A stretch of DNA of 64,000 nucleotides, taken from Deinandra increscens subsp. villosa. Taxonomy: Eukaryota; Streptophyta; Magnoliopsida; Asterales; Asteraceae. The notes beneath the pieces were generated by a model that was not told the origin of the DNA, ran no database searches, and worked only from the letters and a program-made list of their open reading frames with translations. Below are positions 54,326 through 64,000 of the stretch, piece after piece (position 1 is the stretch's first letter; each line of letters starts with the position of its first letter). A program made the position numbers and the translations under genes. The stretch spans positions 44,721,980 to 44,785,979 of the forward strand of contig JBCNJP010000025.1 in the NCBI GenBank assembly GCA_039602395.1, given 5' to 3'.

Positions 54326-54717
54326 AGGATGATTCCGAAAACTCCTTTTTTTTTTGCGAAAACCTAAAAACTAACACTAATACCTTCATAACTTTTACAG
54401 ACGTTACGATCTTTCTATAGAACTTGCACCAAAATATCTTAAAATTCCATTGTCTTTGATTCTGGAAAAAAGAAAATGATCTTTCGAAAAAAAAAATTAT
54501 TAGTGCACATGTGCACCATTTTCATTAGTACTACACAAAGAGAATTGTCATGCGAAAAAATATTGTTTAAGCTAAAAACATTTAAAAACACTAATATATT
54601 TATGGAAGTAATGATAATTGTACAGTATGCACTATAACTATTTGTTATAGTGCACATGTGTAGCATAAAATTTAAAAAAAAAATTAAAACGTTAAACCTA
54701 TTTTCATAGTTAAAGAT

Positions 54718-55217
54718 NNNNNNNNNNNNNNNNNNNNNNNNNNNNNNNNNNNNNNNNNNNNNNNNNNNNNNNNNNNNNNNNNNNNNNNNNNNNNNNNNNN
54801 NNNNNNNNNNNNNNNNNNNNNNNNNNNNNNNNNNNNNNNNNNNNNNNNNNNNNNNNNNNNNNNNNNNNNNNNNNNNNNNNNNNNNNNNNNNNNNNNNNNN
54901 NNNNNNNNNNNNNNNNNNNNNNNNNNNNNNNNNNNNNNNNNNNNNNNNNNNNNNNNNNNNNNNNNNNNNNNNNNNNNNNNNNNNNNNNNNNNNNNNNNNN
55001 NNNNNNNNNNNNNNNNNNNNNNNNNNNNNNNNNNNNNNNNNNNNNNNNNNNNNNNNNNNNNNNNNNNNNNNNNNNNNNNNNNNNNNNNNNNNNNNNNNNN
55101 NNNNNNNNNNNNNNNNNNNNNNNNNNNNNNNNNNNNNNNNNNNNNNNNNNNNNNNNNNNNNNNNNNNNNNNNNNNNNNNNNNNNNNNNNNNNNNNNNNNN
55201 NNNNNNNNNNNNNNNNN
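54718..55217. other. Assembly gap (500 N)
   Basis: Exactly 500 unknown bases, the usual placeholder for a gap of unknown size. The gap falls inside a low-complexity TA-flanked element. Confidence 1.
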
Positions 55218-55419
55218 ATTTTTTAATACTTTTTTTTATTAAGGTTCAATTCACACCGAAACTTAGGTTGTATATAATGTGTGCATTACAAATACACCAG
55301 AAACTCAATCATACTAGTACTCATTCTTCGATAAATGGCCTTTGTAATAATTTAGTCGAGTAATTTTGGTAATAAGCTATAAAATATGAGACAACCCCTG
55401 TTTTTTTGAAGCATCTGAT

Positions 55420-58400
55420 GTAAAACTCACTGAGTTTTAATTAAGAAACTCACAATAATATAAAACTCATTTTGGATTTAAAACTCACTGAAATTTAAAA
55501 CCAATAAACACAAACACACGATGTTTACATGGTGGGCCAAATAAATGCAATACTTGCAGCAGTCACAGCAAACTCATTCTCATTTGTCACAAGCACAATC
55601 ACATGATCAGATGAATTTACAGGGGTGCATGGTAGCAATGCAAGCGAATAATGTCTCCATATAGCCCAGTTCTAATCTTGACCAGGGTCAGAATACAGTA
55701 TCAACTCCTTATAGCAGGTGTCTGGTGGTTCTGTACAACAAAATACTGGGAGTATATTAAACATCAGCATATTAAACACCAGGAACAACTACTACAAAGC
55801 CAGCAGTTGAAGCAAATTCAGCAACGCCAACTGCAACAACAATATTTGCATAAGCAACAACTTTTGCACCAAGGTGATGGCAGTGATATAAAACTTAAAT
55901 AGCAGATGGGTGTGAAACAGGTGGTTTTCAGCAGCATCATGCTGAAATCTTTACATGGTGGGCCAAACAGTTTTAAAACAATAAAGACATTTCGATGAAG
56001 TACCAACAAACAAAACCATACTAACTAAAATATAAATGTAACATGTTGTTTAATCGAAGCAATACACCGGTAAAGTTATAAACTCACTACAATTGTCATT
56101 AAACGGACTCATAACACATTCTACAATTCTTAAATTTATTAAAACTTAGGTGAGTTATAAAACTCACTACAAATTCAATAAAAATATAAAACTCACCGAG
56201 TGTTAAGTAAAACTCACTGAAATTTAAAACTCAGCAGTGAGTTTTATTTGAAGTATAAGACTCACTGAAAATTTTGAAACTCAGTGAGTTTTAATCAACT
56301 TAGGAATTAAAACTCATATTAATTCTCAATGTTGAAATTTAAAACTCATTTGAGTTAAAACTCAATAAAACTAACTGAAATTAAAACTCACTGAAATAAC
56401 TCACTAAAATGAAGCTCAATGCAATAAACCTCACTGAAATTAACTCAGTGAAATAAAACGCACTAAAATAAAACTCACTGAAATAACTCACTAAAATTTA
56501 ATTTAAAACTCACAGCTAAAATGGAACTCACAACTGTAATAAAACTCACAGCAATAAAACTCACTAAGTCTTTATACATAATTTCAGTGAGTTTAATTAA
56601 ACTCAATTATGTATAAGACTCACTGAGTTTAAATCATCTACTTGATTTAAAACTTACTCCAATAAAACTCACTGAAATTTTATAACTCACGGAAATAAAA
56701 CTCACTGAAAATCATCTATTTTGATTTAAAACTCACTGAATTCATCTATTTGGAATTAATAGTCAATAAAACTAACTGAAATAGATCCAATTAAAAACGT
56801 ATTCTAATTACTCAATGTAAAAACCTGAAATATTTGGCTTTTTAAAACTCACCGAGGATTTAAAAACTCACTATACTACTCATGAAGGATTTAAACCTCA
56901 CTATACTTAAATATATGAGTAAAACATATATTATTTGATATAGTTGTTAAGATTCCAATAAAACTCACTGCAAACAAGTAAACTCAACAGTGAGTTTTAT
57001 ATCTTAGCATGAACATGAATATATGGCTTATTAAATCATGCATTTAAGGTCATAATCACTGAATTTTTCTAAATCATGCTTTAAGGTCATAATCATTAAG
57101 TTTTTAATCAAACTCACTGCAAACACACTAAACTCACTGTTTAATGAGTTTTAATTAAAACTCCATGTTTTGGTGAGTTTTAATTACAATTAAAAAACTC
57201 ACTATAAATTATTCTAATAAAAAAACTCACTGCAAATTATTCTAATAAATCACTAAAACTTATAATAAAAAAACTCACATTCTCTTGTATCATTGAAGTT
57301 ACATGTGATTTTTGTTGCTGCCATCCCTACCATGCCTGCACAAAACTTAGCAGTCAAGGTTCAAACTTACAATTCTAACAAAGAAACAGCTCTATGTAAC
57401 TTAAAATTTTAAAACAATGAGATTATAAAACAACTCAGATGTAAACTGAATTTTATTTTGTTGTAATATGAGTTTTATTGTGACTTTTAAAACAACTCAG
57501 ATGTGAATTGCGTTTTTAATAATTTTAAAACTCCCTGTAATTGGTTAACTTATAAAAATCATTTAAAACATTTTAACTGAGTTTTAAAGTTTTAAATTGT
57601 AAAAACACATATAAAAGTCATATAATTGCAAACTAGTTGGTTAGTATTACAATGGTAGACCATCAAGATGAACTAAAAAGCGTTAAAATTATACTGAATT
57701 ACACAGATCTGAAGGAAATTACACAGAAAACAGAAACCTAATTAATGTTGATGAGTGAATGTAAAGAGATAAAGCATCGCACTAATGCAAATGGATTGAT
57801 TTCTTCTTCTTCAGATATATTTGGATCGTGACGAGTAGCTATCAGGTTGAATGAGCAACATATCTGGGAGGGATCAGGTTGTGTTTTATCTCAAACGGGT
57901 CAAATTTAAAAACGGGTTGAAACTTTAACAAAAGATCTACTTTTATTGCATATGGCATCCTAATTTTTTTACTTTTGTTTTATTAGAACTAAATTCTATT
58001 AAACTCATTATAACTTGAATTTAATTGGATCTATTTCAATGAATTTTATTTATAACTAACTGAGTTTTATAATCAGTTAGTTTTATAACTCTATTTCAGT
58101 GAGTTTTAAAATTTAAAACTCTAGAATTAAACTCATTACTAAATCAATAGATTTATAAAACTCATTGATTATAAAACTCAGTTACTTATAAAACTCGTGA
58201 TTATAAAAGTCGGTTAGTTATAAATAAAACTCACTGAAATAGATCCAATTAAATCCAAGTTCTAATGAGTTTAATAAAACTTAGTCCTAATGATTATAAA
58301 ACTCAGTAAGTATAGAGCTCACTGATTATAAAAAGTATAAAGCTCACTGATAATAAAACTCACTAAGTATAAAGCTCACTGATTATAAAACTCACTAAGT

Positions 58401-59400
58401 ATAGAAAAACACTGATGATAAAACTCACTAGGTATAAAGCTCACTGATTATAAAACTCAGTGAGTTTAAAGAACACTGATTATAAAACTCAATGAACCCA
58501 ATTTGTTTCGGGTCAAATGAATGAATCAATGAACCCAATCCAATTTGTTTTGACCTCATACATAAGATTACTTGTTTTAACCAAACCCATTTTGACTAGT
58601 TACCCCAGCTGTCTGACCCAGCATGCATGAAATAAAGAACAAAATGTACCTGAGGCCAAAGACGGAGTGACGTTGTCTCAGCTGGCCTAACTCACTTGCT
58701 GTCAATGATGGAAGCCTCCTCCTCCACTGGCCTTTCATTTCTTAACAATTTGTCTCTTAGTAACGTCCGACACCAGGAGAGCAAATGTCAAGACCTAGTC
58801 ATCTATAGTGCCAAGACTTTCTAATCGGTGATACATCAACATATGTGATATTATCGGTCACTTGAAGGGTGTATGATGTTAGCACAACAAATGATGAATA
58901 AAGAGACTGCTGAAATAAAACTTACCTGAATTCGGTTTCTATGAGCAAAATCAAAAACAGCAGGATATATCACTCATTAATATAAAACTCAATTAAGTCT
59001 TCTTATTCCACTGTTTATAACAAATATTTACACCTTGTTATTCCCACTGTGAGTTTTAAAACACACTCGTAATATAAAACTCAATTTAATCTCAAGTGAG
59101 TCTTAAATCTCAATTGCAATTAGAATCTCATATATAAAACTCGATTAAATCCCAAGTGACTCTTAAATCACACATCGGAACTCAATTAATCTCAAATATA
59201 AAATTCACATCAAAACTTATTTAAATCTCTAGTGAGTCTTAAAAATTTAATGAGTTTTAAAAAGAGTTTTAAGAGTACCAATGGACTATATATGTAACTA
59301 GTTTAAATAACAATTGTTAGTATGTTTGCAGTGAGTTTTAAAACCAGTGAATTTTGCAATGAGTTTTAAAACTCATTGTTGATTACTGCAGATACAGAAT
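55420..59400. repeat. Four-kb block built from AAAACTCACTGA / TCAGTGAGTTTT motifs
   Basis: Several dozen copies of (T)AAAACTCACT(G)A occur in both orientations, some back to back as AAAACTCACTGAGTTTTA-like palindromes. Spacing is 10-60 bp with AT-rich filler. Densest stretches are about 56150-56760, 57100-57260, 58030-58500 and 58980-59400. Breaks include the Q-rich fragment (55755-55902) and unrelated sequence around 57600-57950. Confidence 0.85.
55755..55902 (+). pseudogene. Glutamine-rich gene fragment of unknown origin
   Basis: One plus-strand frame reads YIKHQHIKHQEQLLQSQQLK, QIQQRQLQQQYLHKQQ and ends GDGSDIKLK-TAG. The Q-rich run uses mixed CAA/CAG codons and does not look like a simple microsatellite, which suggests a captured exon of a transcription-related protein. 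I cannot identify the parent. Confidence 0.3.
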
Positions 59401-59599
59401 TCATCGAGTAGAAATTTATCAAGAAGTATTTAATCTATGGATTTAAAACAGGAAATATGTTGAAGAGTAAACAGAAATTCCTCGAGCAGATTACATAAAC
59501 ATCAAAAATGCAAACCCAAACCACCAAAAAGATTAAAATGCAAACCCAAACCCAAACCCAAATCACTTGTTCATGAGTTATTTGTATTTCTGGGCATGC

Positions 59600-60000
59600 T
59601 TTTACCTTAATCCATTCGACGGTGGTTCCTCCGGTGTAGACGGTGTTTCTCCAGTTAACATGTCCAAATCGTTGTCTTCTCTGACCTACACTAATTGATA
59701 AAACCAGGTGAGTATTCCGTGGTGGAATGGAATATAATCGAGATCCTAAAGAAAGAAAGAAGAGAGATTACCATCTACCAAAAGAGAGCGGTCCAGTTGC
59801 CCCATTGATTGGACGGAGAAATTAACAGGAAAAAAATCCGTCGAATAAATGGAATCGGAAACCCATTAATCGATGGAAATCCTTATCACACCACATAAAC
59901 CCTTCAACGAAGACAATCGAAACTACAAAACCCCGATGATCGATCGAACTTCAGAAGAAGTAGATGGAGATCATCGAAAAACCACAACGGTTAAAACTTG
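59600..60000 (-). other. Possible captured gene leader
   Basis: This stretch is less AT-rich than its surroundings, with CGACGG, CCTCCGG and CGATCGAT phrases resembling a 5' leader and first exon on the minus strand. No product is recognisable. Confidence 0.25.
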
Positions 60001-60271
60001 ATCTAACCTTCATTCATCGAGCATCAAGTCGGTTCTCAGATGGATGGATTTGGGGGTTTATGCTCCAATCATGTTATTTAAAAAAATTTATTGACCATCG
60101 TACCCCTCATGTAAACAGTCGCTATTTTAAGATCGGACGGTTATAAAAGGGGTCTACAGGGTCTATGTTTTTTAAGGGGTCTACAATGAACCTAACCCTT
60201 GACCGTCATTTGCCATGTTTTCACTCAAATGCATCCTCCACAAATATTACAATTGACTATATTTAAGCCGC

Positions 60272-60302
60272 TTCGCGTAACGCGCGAATCTCGCGAACTA
60301 GT
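60272..60302 (+). other. Helitron-like 3' terminus (hairpin + CTAG)
   Basis: TTCGCG (60272-60277) pairs with CGCGAA (60283-60288), followed by TCTCGCGAA and CTAG|T at 60298-60302. This is the classic Helitron 3' layout. The matching 5' end was not found. Confidence 0.55.
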
Positions 60303-60326
60303 AATAAACTAGTCTAGAAGATAAAG

Positions 60327-60700
60327 TGTTAGCATCTTGTTAGGAAAAGAGCAGGTTGTGTCTCTGAAGATTGATCAAAATATGTCAGTATCAAGTGGAA
60401 TAAGTCAAGTTGTCCGAGATAACTAGCCATACCGAGGTAACTTGAGTTTTCTCGGGCACATCCATTGTCGGAGGTAAATCTGTGCTTCCAAGATAAGTAG
60501 TCTCCCGAGGTATCTTTAAGTTATATCGAGCAACTTGTTCATCTGAGATAACTGGTTATCTCGGGTCTTCTAAGCCTTCCTAGATAACTTTACTTAGCTG
60601 ATCAACATCATTTCTTTAGGAGAAATAATTCCTTACTCCCGTTCGCATTTTGATGTGAACATCATATAGCAACATGATTAGGTTATTCTATATGTTCTTG
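60327..60700 (+). repeat. LTR-like fragment with CCGAGATAACT motif array
   Basis: Starts TGTTAGCATCTTG. Between 60414 and 60595 a motif of the form (C/T)CGAG(A/G)TAACT, or its complement, occurs about eight times. This resembles the U3 motif arrays of the other LTR families in the window. No PBS or second LTR was found, so the LTR label is tentative. Confidence 0.35.
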
Positions 60701-61164
60701 CAGGTAGCAATGGTTTGAAGAATTTTCATACAAGTTTTTAACAATTTAAGTGTGGGCATATGAAGAGCAAGACATGGTTAACAATGACATGTTTAAAGAG
60801 GTATGATATATAGAGAATATGATGACACATAATAACCAAACTAGTATGCATAAATTGAATTTTAATTTGTAAAGGTGTATATAATAGGGGTTTAATTTAA
60901 ATATTTGTACTAATGCTTGATTATATGGTTGATAATGATAGGGTGGATACAATGAGAGGTTTCGAAGCTATGTTTCTATGGTTGTTGGGTAATGATAGCT
61001 ACGTTGGAATGTTTAAACTTTTTGTGTAAACATTTAAAAATTAAAACATGTTCGAATGATAAAATTACTTTTTTACAATTTAATCTTTTTATCGATATTT
61101 CATTTTATTTTATATTTTATAATGTAAATATTGTGGTTTTTGTTGCTATGTGTCATTAAAATTA

Positions 61165-61212
<48 letters not shown>

Positions 61213-61235
61213 GTGTGAGAGAGATTATAATAATC

Positions 61236-61505
61236 TTTTAGTGGCATAGAAGATTACGTGCCACTAAATATAGTATAGATAGGTAACTATAATAACTTTT
61301 AGTGGCACAAAACATTTGCTACAATGTCTTTTTTGTGGCAAAATAAAAGTGCCACTAAAAGCCTAAAAGTTTCTGGCACATTGGGAAAGTGCCACTAAAA
61401 AGGTTTTAATGGCACCACTTTTAGTGGCACTTTTCTTTTGTGCCGTAGATTCTTAAAAAGACTTTTAGTGGAACTTTTTGGCTACTGAATGGCATTATTT
61501 TTTTG
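61236..61505. repeat. CACTA-like subterminal region with TTTTAGTGGCAC motifs
   Basis: About nine copies of TTTTAGTGGCAC or AGTGCCACTAAAA in both orientations end in TTTTTTTGTAGG, close to the TTTTTGTAGTG terminus of CACTA elements but with the last bases changed. It is preceded by a (TA)n tract at 61166-61208. Confidence 0.45.
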
Positions 61506-61703
61506 TAGGGATCGAAGTTTCTTAAATGGGGGGGGGGGGAGGAGGATGATATGAGAACTTGAAAATTTTTCATTTACTTTTGAGTAAAATATTTAAACTT
61601 TAATTCCTAACTATCTCTGCAACAAGGTTGTAACTTTTACTTGTGAATCTTGAACTCCTGGCAACGTGGTTGCGCTCTTAATGTTTAGGACGAAAATTCT
61701 TTA

Positions 61704-61965
61704 ACGGGGAGAGGATGTGAAAATCTAACCTGTCAGGTGAATCCCACAACGAAAACCGATATACCGGAAATCAAGTATATAAGCGTAGTGCGTCAATATT
61801 AGAGAAGTCTAGTACCCTTAGAACACATCACAAACATCACATAAAAGGTTGAGTCTTTAAACATTGGTGATTAACTGAAACCAATACGTGTTGCGACTTA
61901 TGTAAGAAACTGTTGCGTGAATTTTATTGTGTGATCGTATTATAAAATATGGCATATTTGTAATA
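61704..61965 (+). repeat. Polypurine tract and truncated LTR of a Ty3/gypsy element
   Basis: GGACGAAAATTCTTTAACGG then GGAGAGGA leads into TGTGAAAATCTAACCTG at 61716. The phrase before the purine tract resembles the 3' end of Del/Tekay-type chromoviruses. The LTR is cut by the TA-flanked element to its right. Confidence 0.45.
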
Positions 61966-61987
61966 CTCCAAGATTCCATATATATGG

Positions 61988-62022
<35 letters not shown>

Positions 62023-62028
62023 CATATA

Positions 62029-64000
62029 GGGTAAGGATCACGCGAAAACAACTCTTATTGCGAAAACAAGAAAACAAGGCAAATTTTAACAAGGAGGGGC
62101 CTGAACTGTTAATATATTATTATTTAATTAGAAAAAACGCTGAGGGCAATTGTGGAATTATGCAAATCACATATAGGGACAAAAGACTCATTCAAAACAA
62201 GCCCTAATTAAGTGGGACTTTTTTCTCACGCACTAAATCTCTCTGACGATCTCCGATCTCCAAGAAACACGCATCAAATCTCTCGGGCGATCTCTCAGTC
62301 TATATCTCAGTCGATATCCAAGGCGTCAACCGCCTATCCCTCGCCGATCATCGGTCAGCAGGCTTTTCCTCCTCCCGGTGGTTACGACCATGGTTCCAAG
62401 TATTGTACTCAATCGCTCCTAGGGTTTAGTTATTTTGTCTCGCAGCAAACCAATCTATCAATTGATTAGGCATTATTCTACTTGTTGTTGATTTCGAATC
62501 GACGATCTCTGATGTGAAACTTAATTTCGTTTGATGACTTGAAAGAGGTAAGAGGTGGACTGTTTCTATTGTTGTTTAGTAAATTAGGGTTTATGTGTAG
62601 TCATCTTGTGATTATTCGTTAGAATGTTTACTTAGTTCACTAAAATTGAAGCACATGTGATGATGCTGTACAAAGCATAATGCACGTGGTTGCAAATGTG
62701 CGCTACACTTTAGAAGTGATCAATTTTGACTTGTGACCAAATTTTTAATACACATGTGCAACTTTTTTATGTTAGTTCAATTTATGTTGGTTCATATAGA
62801 TGATGGTTTTGTCAACTTTATAATGGTTTTGGCAACTATACTGCACATGTGCAATCATCTTAATAACTATTTAACTGTTACAAATAAATACACTAGTAAG
62901 ATGATTGCACATGTGCAATAAACTTGGCTTGAGCCCAAATCTTTACTACACATGTGCAACTTACCTTAGCCGATACAAATAATGGGTTTGTTAAGATTGT
63001 TGCACATGTGCAACCATCTTAATATGTGATTATTACTGTTTAACTGATACAAATAAATACACTGTCAAGATGGTTGCACATGTGCAATAATAATGAAATG
63101 TGAACAAATCATTACTACACATATGCAACTTTATCTTAGCTGATACAAACAATGGTTTTGTTAAGATTATTGCACATGTGCAATCATCTTAATATGTGAT
63201 TATAGCTATTTAACTGATACAAATAGGTACACTGTCTATATGATTGCACATGTGCAATAATCTTGAAATGTGGTAAAATCTACAATAATTACATGTGCAA
63301 CACAATATCACCATTACAGATTAATATCTTTATTATTATTACTTATTTGGCTTCGTGATTTATTCAGGTGAATGTAGTAAGAAAGAATCTGGAATCTAAA
63401 GTGAATAAAATAGATGGCGGGATGAAGGCAGAAACAAAGACAATTAAGAAAGGGACGCACGTCAGTTTCGTAGATCTAGAAAAAAAGGGGAAAGTATGTG
63501 GGTAAATACAAAAAATACAGTAAAGGCGTAAAGAAGATCAATTTAATGGCAGAAAATGAACAATGATGTTTGATTGTCAGTTTTTGTTTGTTTGTTTTTT
63601 TTTTGTATGTATATAGTATGGATGAAAGACAATTAGTATGAGTTTAGAAACAATGAATGTAAGCAAATGATTTTTGTTTGATGGAAATGATTTCGAAGCA
63701 GTTAGTCATTAAAAAATACAATTCTCAAAACTGAATTGAAAAAAATTGTAGGGGATACACTTAATTTGATGTGTACAATATTATTGCACATGTGTAGGAA
63801 AGATGGAACAAAGTTAGAGTCACAGGGTTATACTTAATTTTGTCATGTATAAAATTATTGCACATGTGCATGAATGTTTGTATACAATTAAAATGATAAA
63901 AAAAACAGATAAATTATGTTTAAATGTGGATGTCATACTAATACATATGAGCATTATGAATTTACAGGGACGGATGTTTAAAATATAATTGCTAAAGTTA
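62029..64000. mobile_element. TA-flanked family II element, right end outside window
   Basis: After a (TA)n tract it starts GGGTAAGGATCACGCGAAAA and CTTATTGCGAAAACAAG, matching the starts at 53119 and 54321. At 62200-62470 lies a GC-richer leader-like stretch (CTCTCTGACGATCTCCGATC) with an 85-codon frame I cannot assign, possibly a captured gene start. A palindrome array follows (62740-63310), then AT-rich sequence with two more ATTGCACATGTG motifs (63783, 63858). Confidence 0.5.
62740..63310. repeat. Tandem ~175-bp repeat carrying the palindrome TTGCACATGTGCAA
   Basis: About three units start at TACACATGTGCAACTT-like phrases (62750, 62947, 63116, partial 63290). Each unit holds three palindromes, and the central one sits in a longer palindrome (AAGATTGTTGCACATG with CATGTGCAACCATCTT). 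Shared phrases are TTTAACTGATACAAATA and GGTTTTGTTAAGAT. Confidence 0.8.

Larger units (their letters stand above)
54321..60198. mobile_element. Probable large TA-flanked family II element, interrupted by an assembly gap
   Basis: The left end GGGTAAGGATGATTCC plus TTTGCGAAAACC follows a (TA)n tract and shares ~110 bases with the start of 53119-54033 (CTTCATAACTTTTACAG, TTGCACCAAAATATCTTAAA). The right end ATGAACCTAACCC at 60198 matches the right end of that family, but lacks a TA tract outside. The interior contains the AAAACTCACTGA block and gene-like fragments (Q-rich stretch; a leader-like stretch at 59600-59960). Whether one element spans the gap is an inference. Confidence 0.4.

Noticed and set aside
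62212..62469. Novel 85-codon gene in the right-hand TA-flanked element
   Set aside because: It has GC-richer, leader-like composition, but no recognisable domain, and the QSISQSIS run reflects a short DNA repeat. Kept only as a possible captured leader.

Overview
The window is intergenic DNA from a large, repeat-rich plant nuclear genome. The evidence is LTR retrotransposons primed by initiator-Met tRNA, a CACTA end, a MULE, Helitron-like ends, AT-rich filler and a decayed BIR-type receptor-kinase copy. The long-gag copia elements and the ARID-carrying retroelement resemble, from memory, elements common in Asteraceae; that placement is an inference. I see no intact cellular gene, no tRNA or rRNA gene and no CRISPR array. 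Nearly everything is transposon-derived, much of it nested or broken.

Layout. 1-10739: a minus-strand SIRE/Maximus-like Ty1/copia element with 5' LTR, PBS, long gag, pol and a 3' spacer; its 3' LTR lies off the left edge. 10740-16370: pieces of Tat-type Ty3/gypsy elements (two LTRs each preceded by a polypurine tract, an antisense ORF, a broken pol) and the 3' end of a CACTA transposon with a Ulp1-protease remnant. 16371-19029: AT-rich DNA with a 38-bp minisatellite. 19030-23229: a decayed copia gag with PBS and LTR. 23230-31588 and 33268-41625: two direct copies of one 8.36-kb segment. 32845-47856: a nested stack in which an outer element (TGTAACA...TGTTACA) holds a Helitron-like segment and a chromovirus (TSD CATGA). 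The chromovirus in turn holds a retroelement encoding an ARID DNA-binding domain and a young 2.35-kb non-autonomous LTR element (TSD GTTTC). 48225-48840: BIR-like receptor-kinase pseudogene. 49203-52157: a structurally complete MULE (9-bp TSD TTTTGTAAT, 203-bp TIRs) carrying a PB1-like ORF and an oppositely oriented two-exon GRF zinc-finger gene. 52424-64000: a chain of elements bounded by (TA)n tracts, Helitron-like 3' ends, a 500-N gap, and two blocks built from amplified short motifs.

Most notable signals: (i) three tandem hairpins at 1180-1355 with one invariant 25-nt loop and covarying stems; (ii) a retroelement whose pol is replaced by an ARID domain between two CCHC knuckles; (iii) several unrelated LTR families that each carry a private short-motif array just upstream of the TATA box; (iv) TA-flanked elements that amplify the palindrome TTGCACATGTGCAA or the motif AAAACTCACTGA; (v) the 8.36-kb duplication, whose boundaries and shared mutations let events be ordered.
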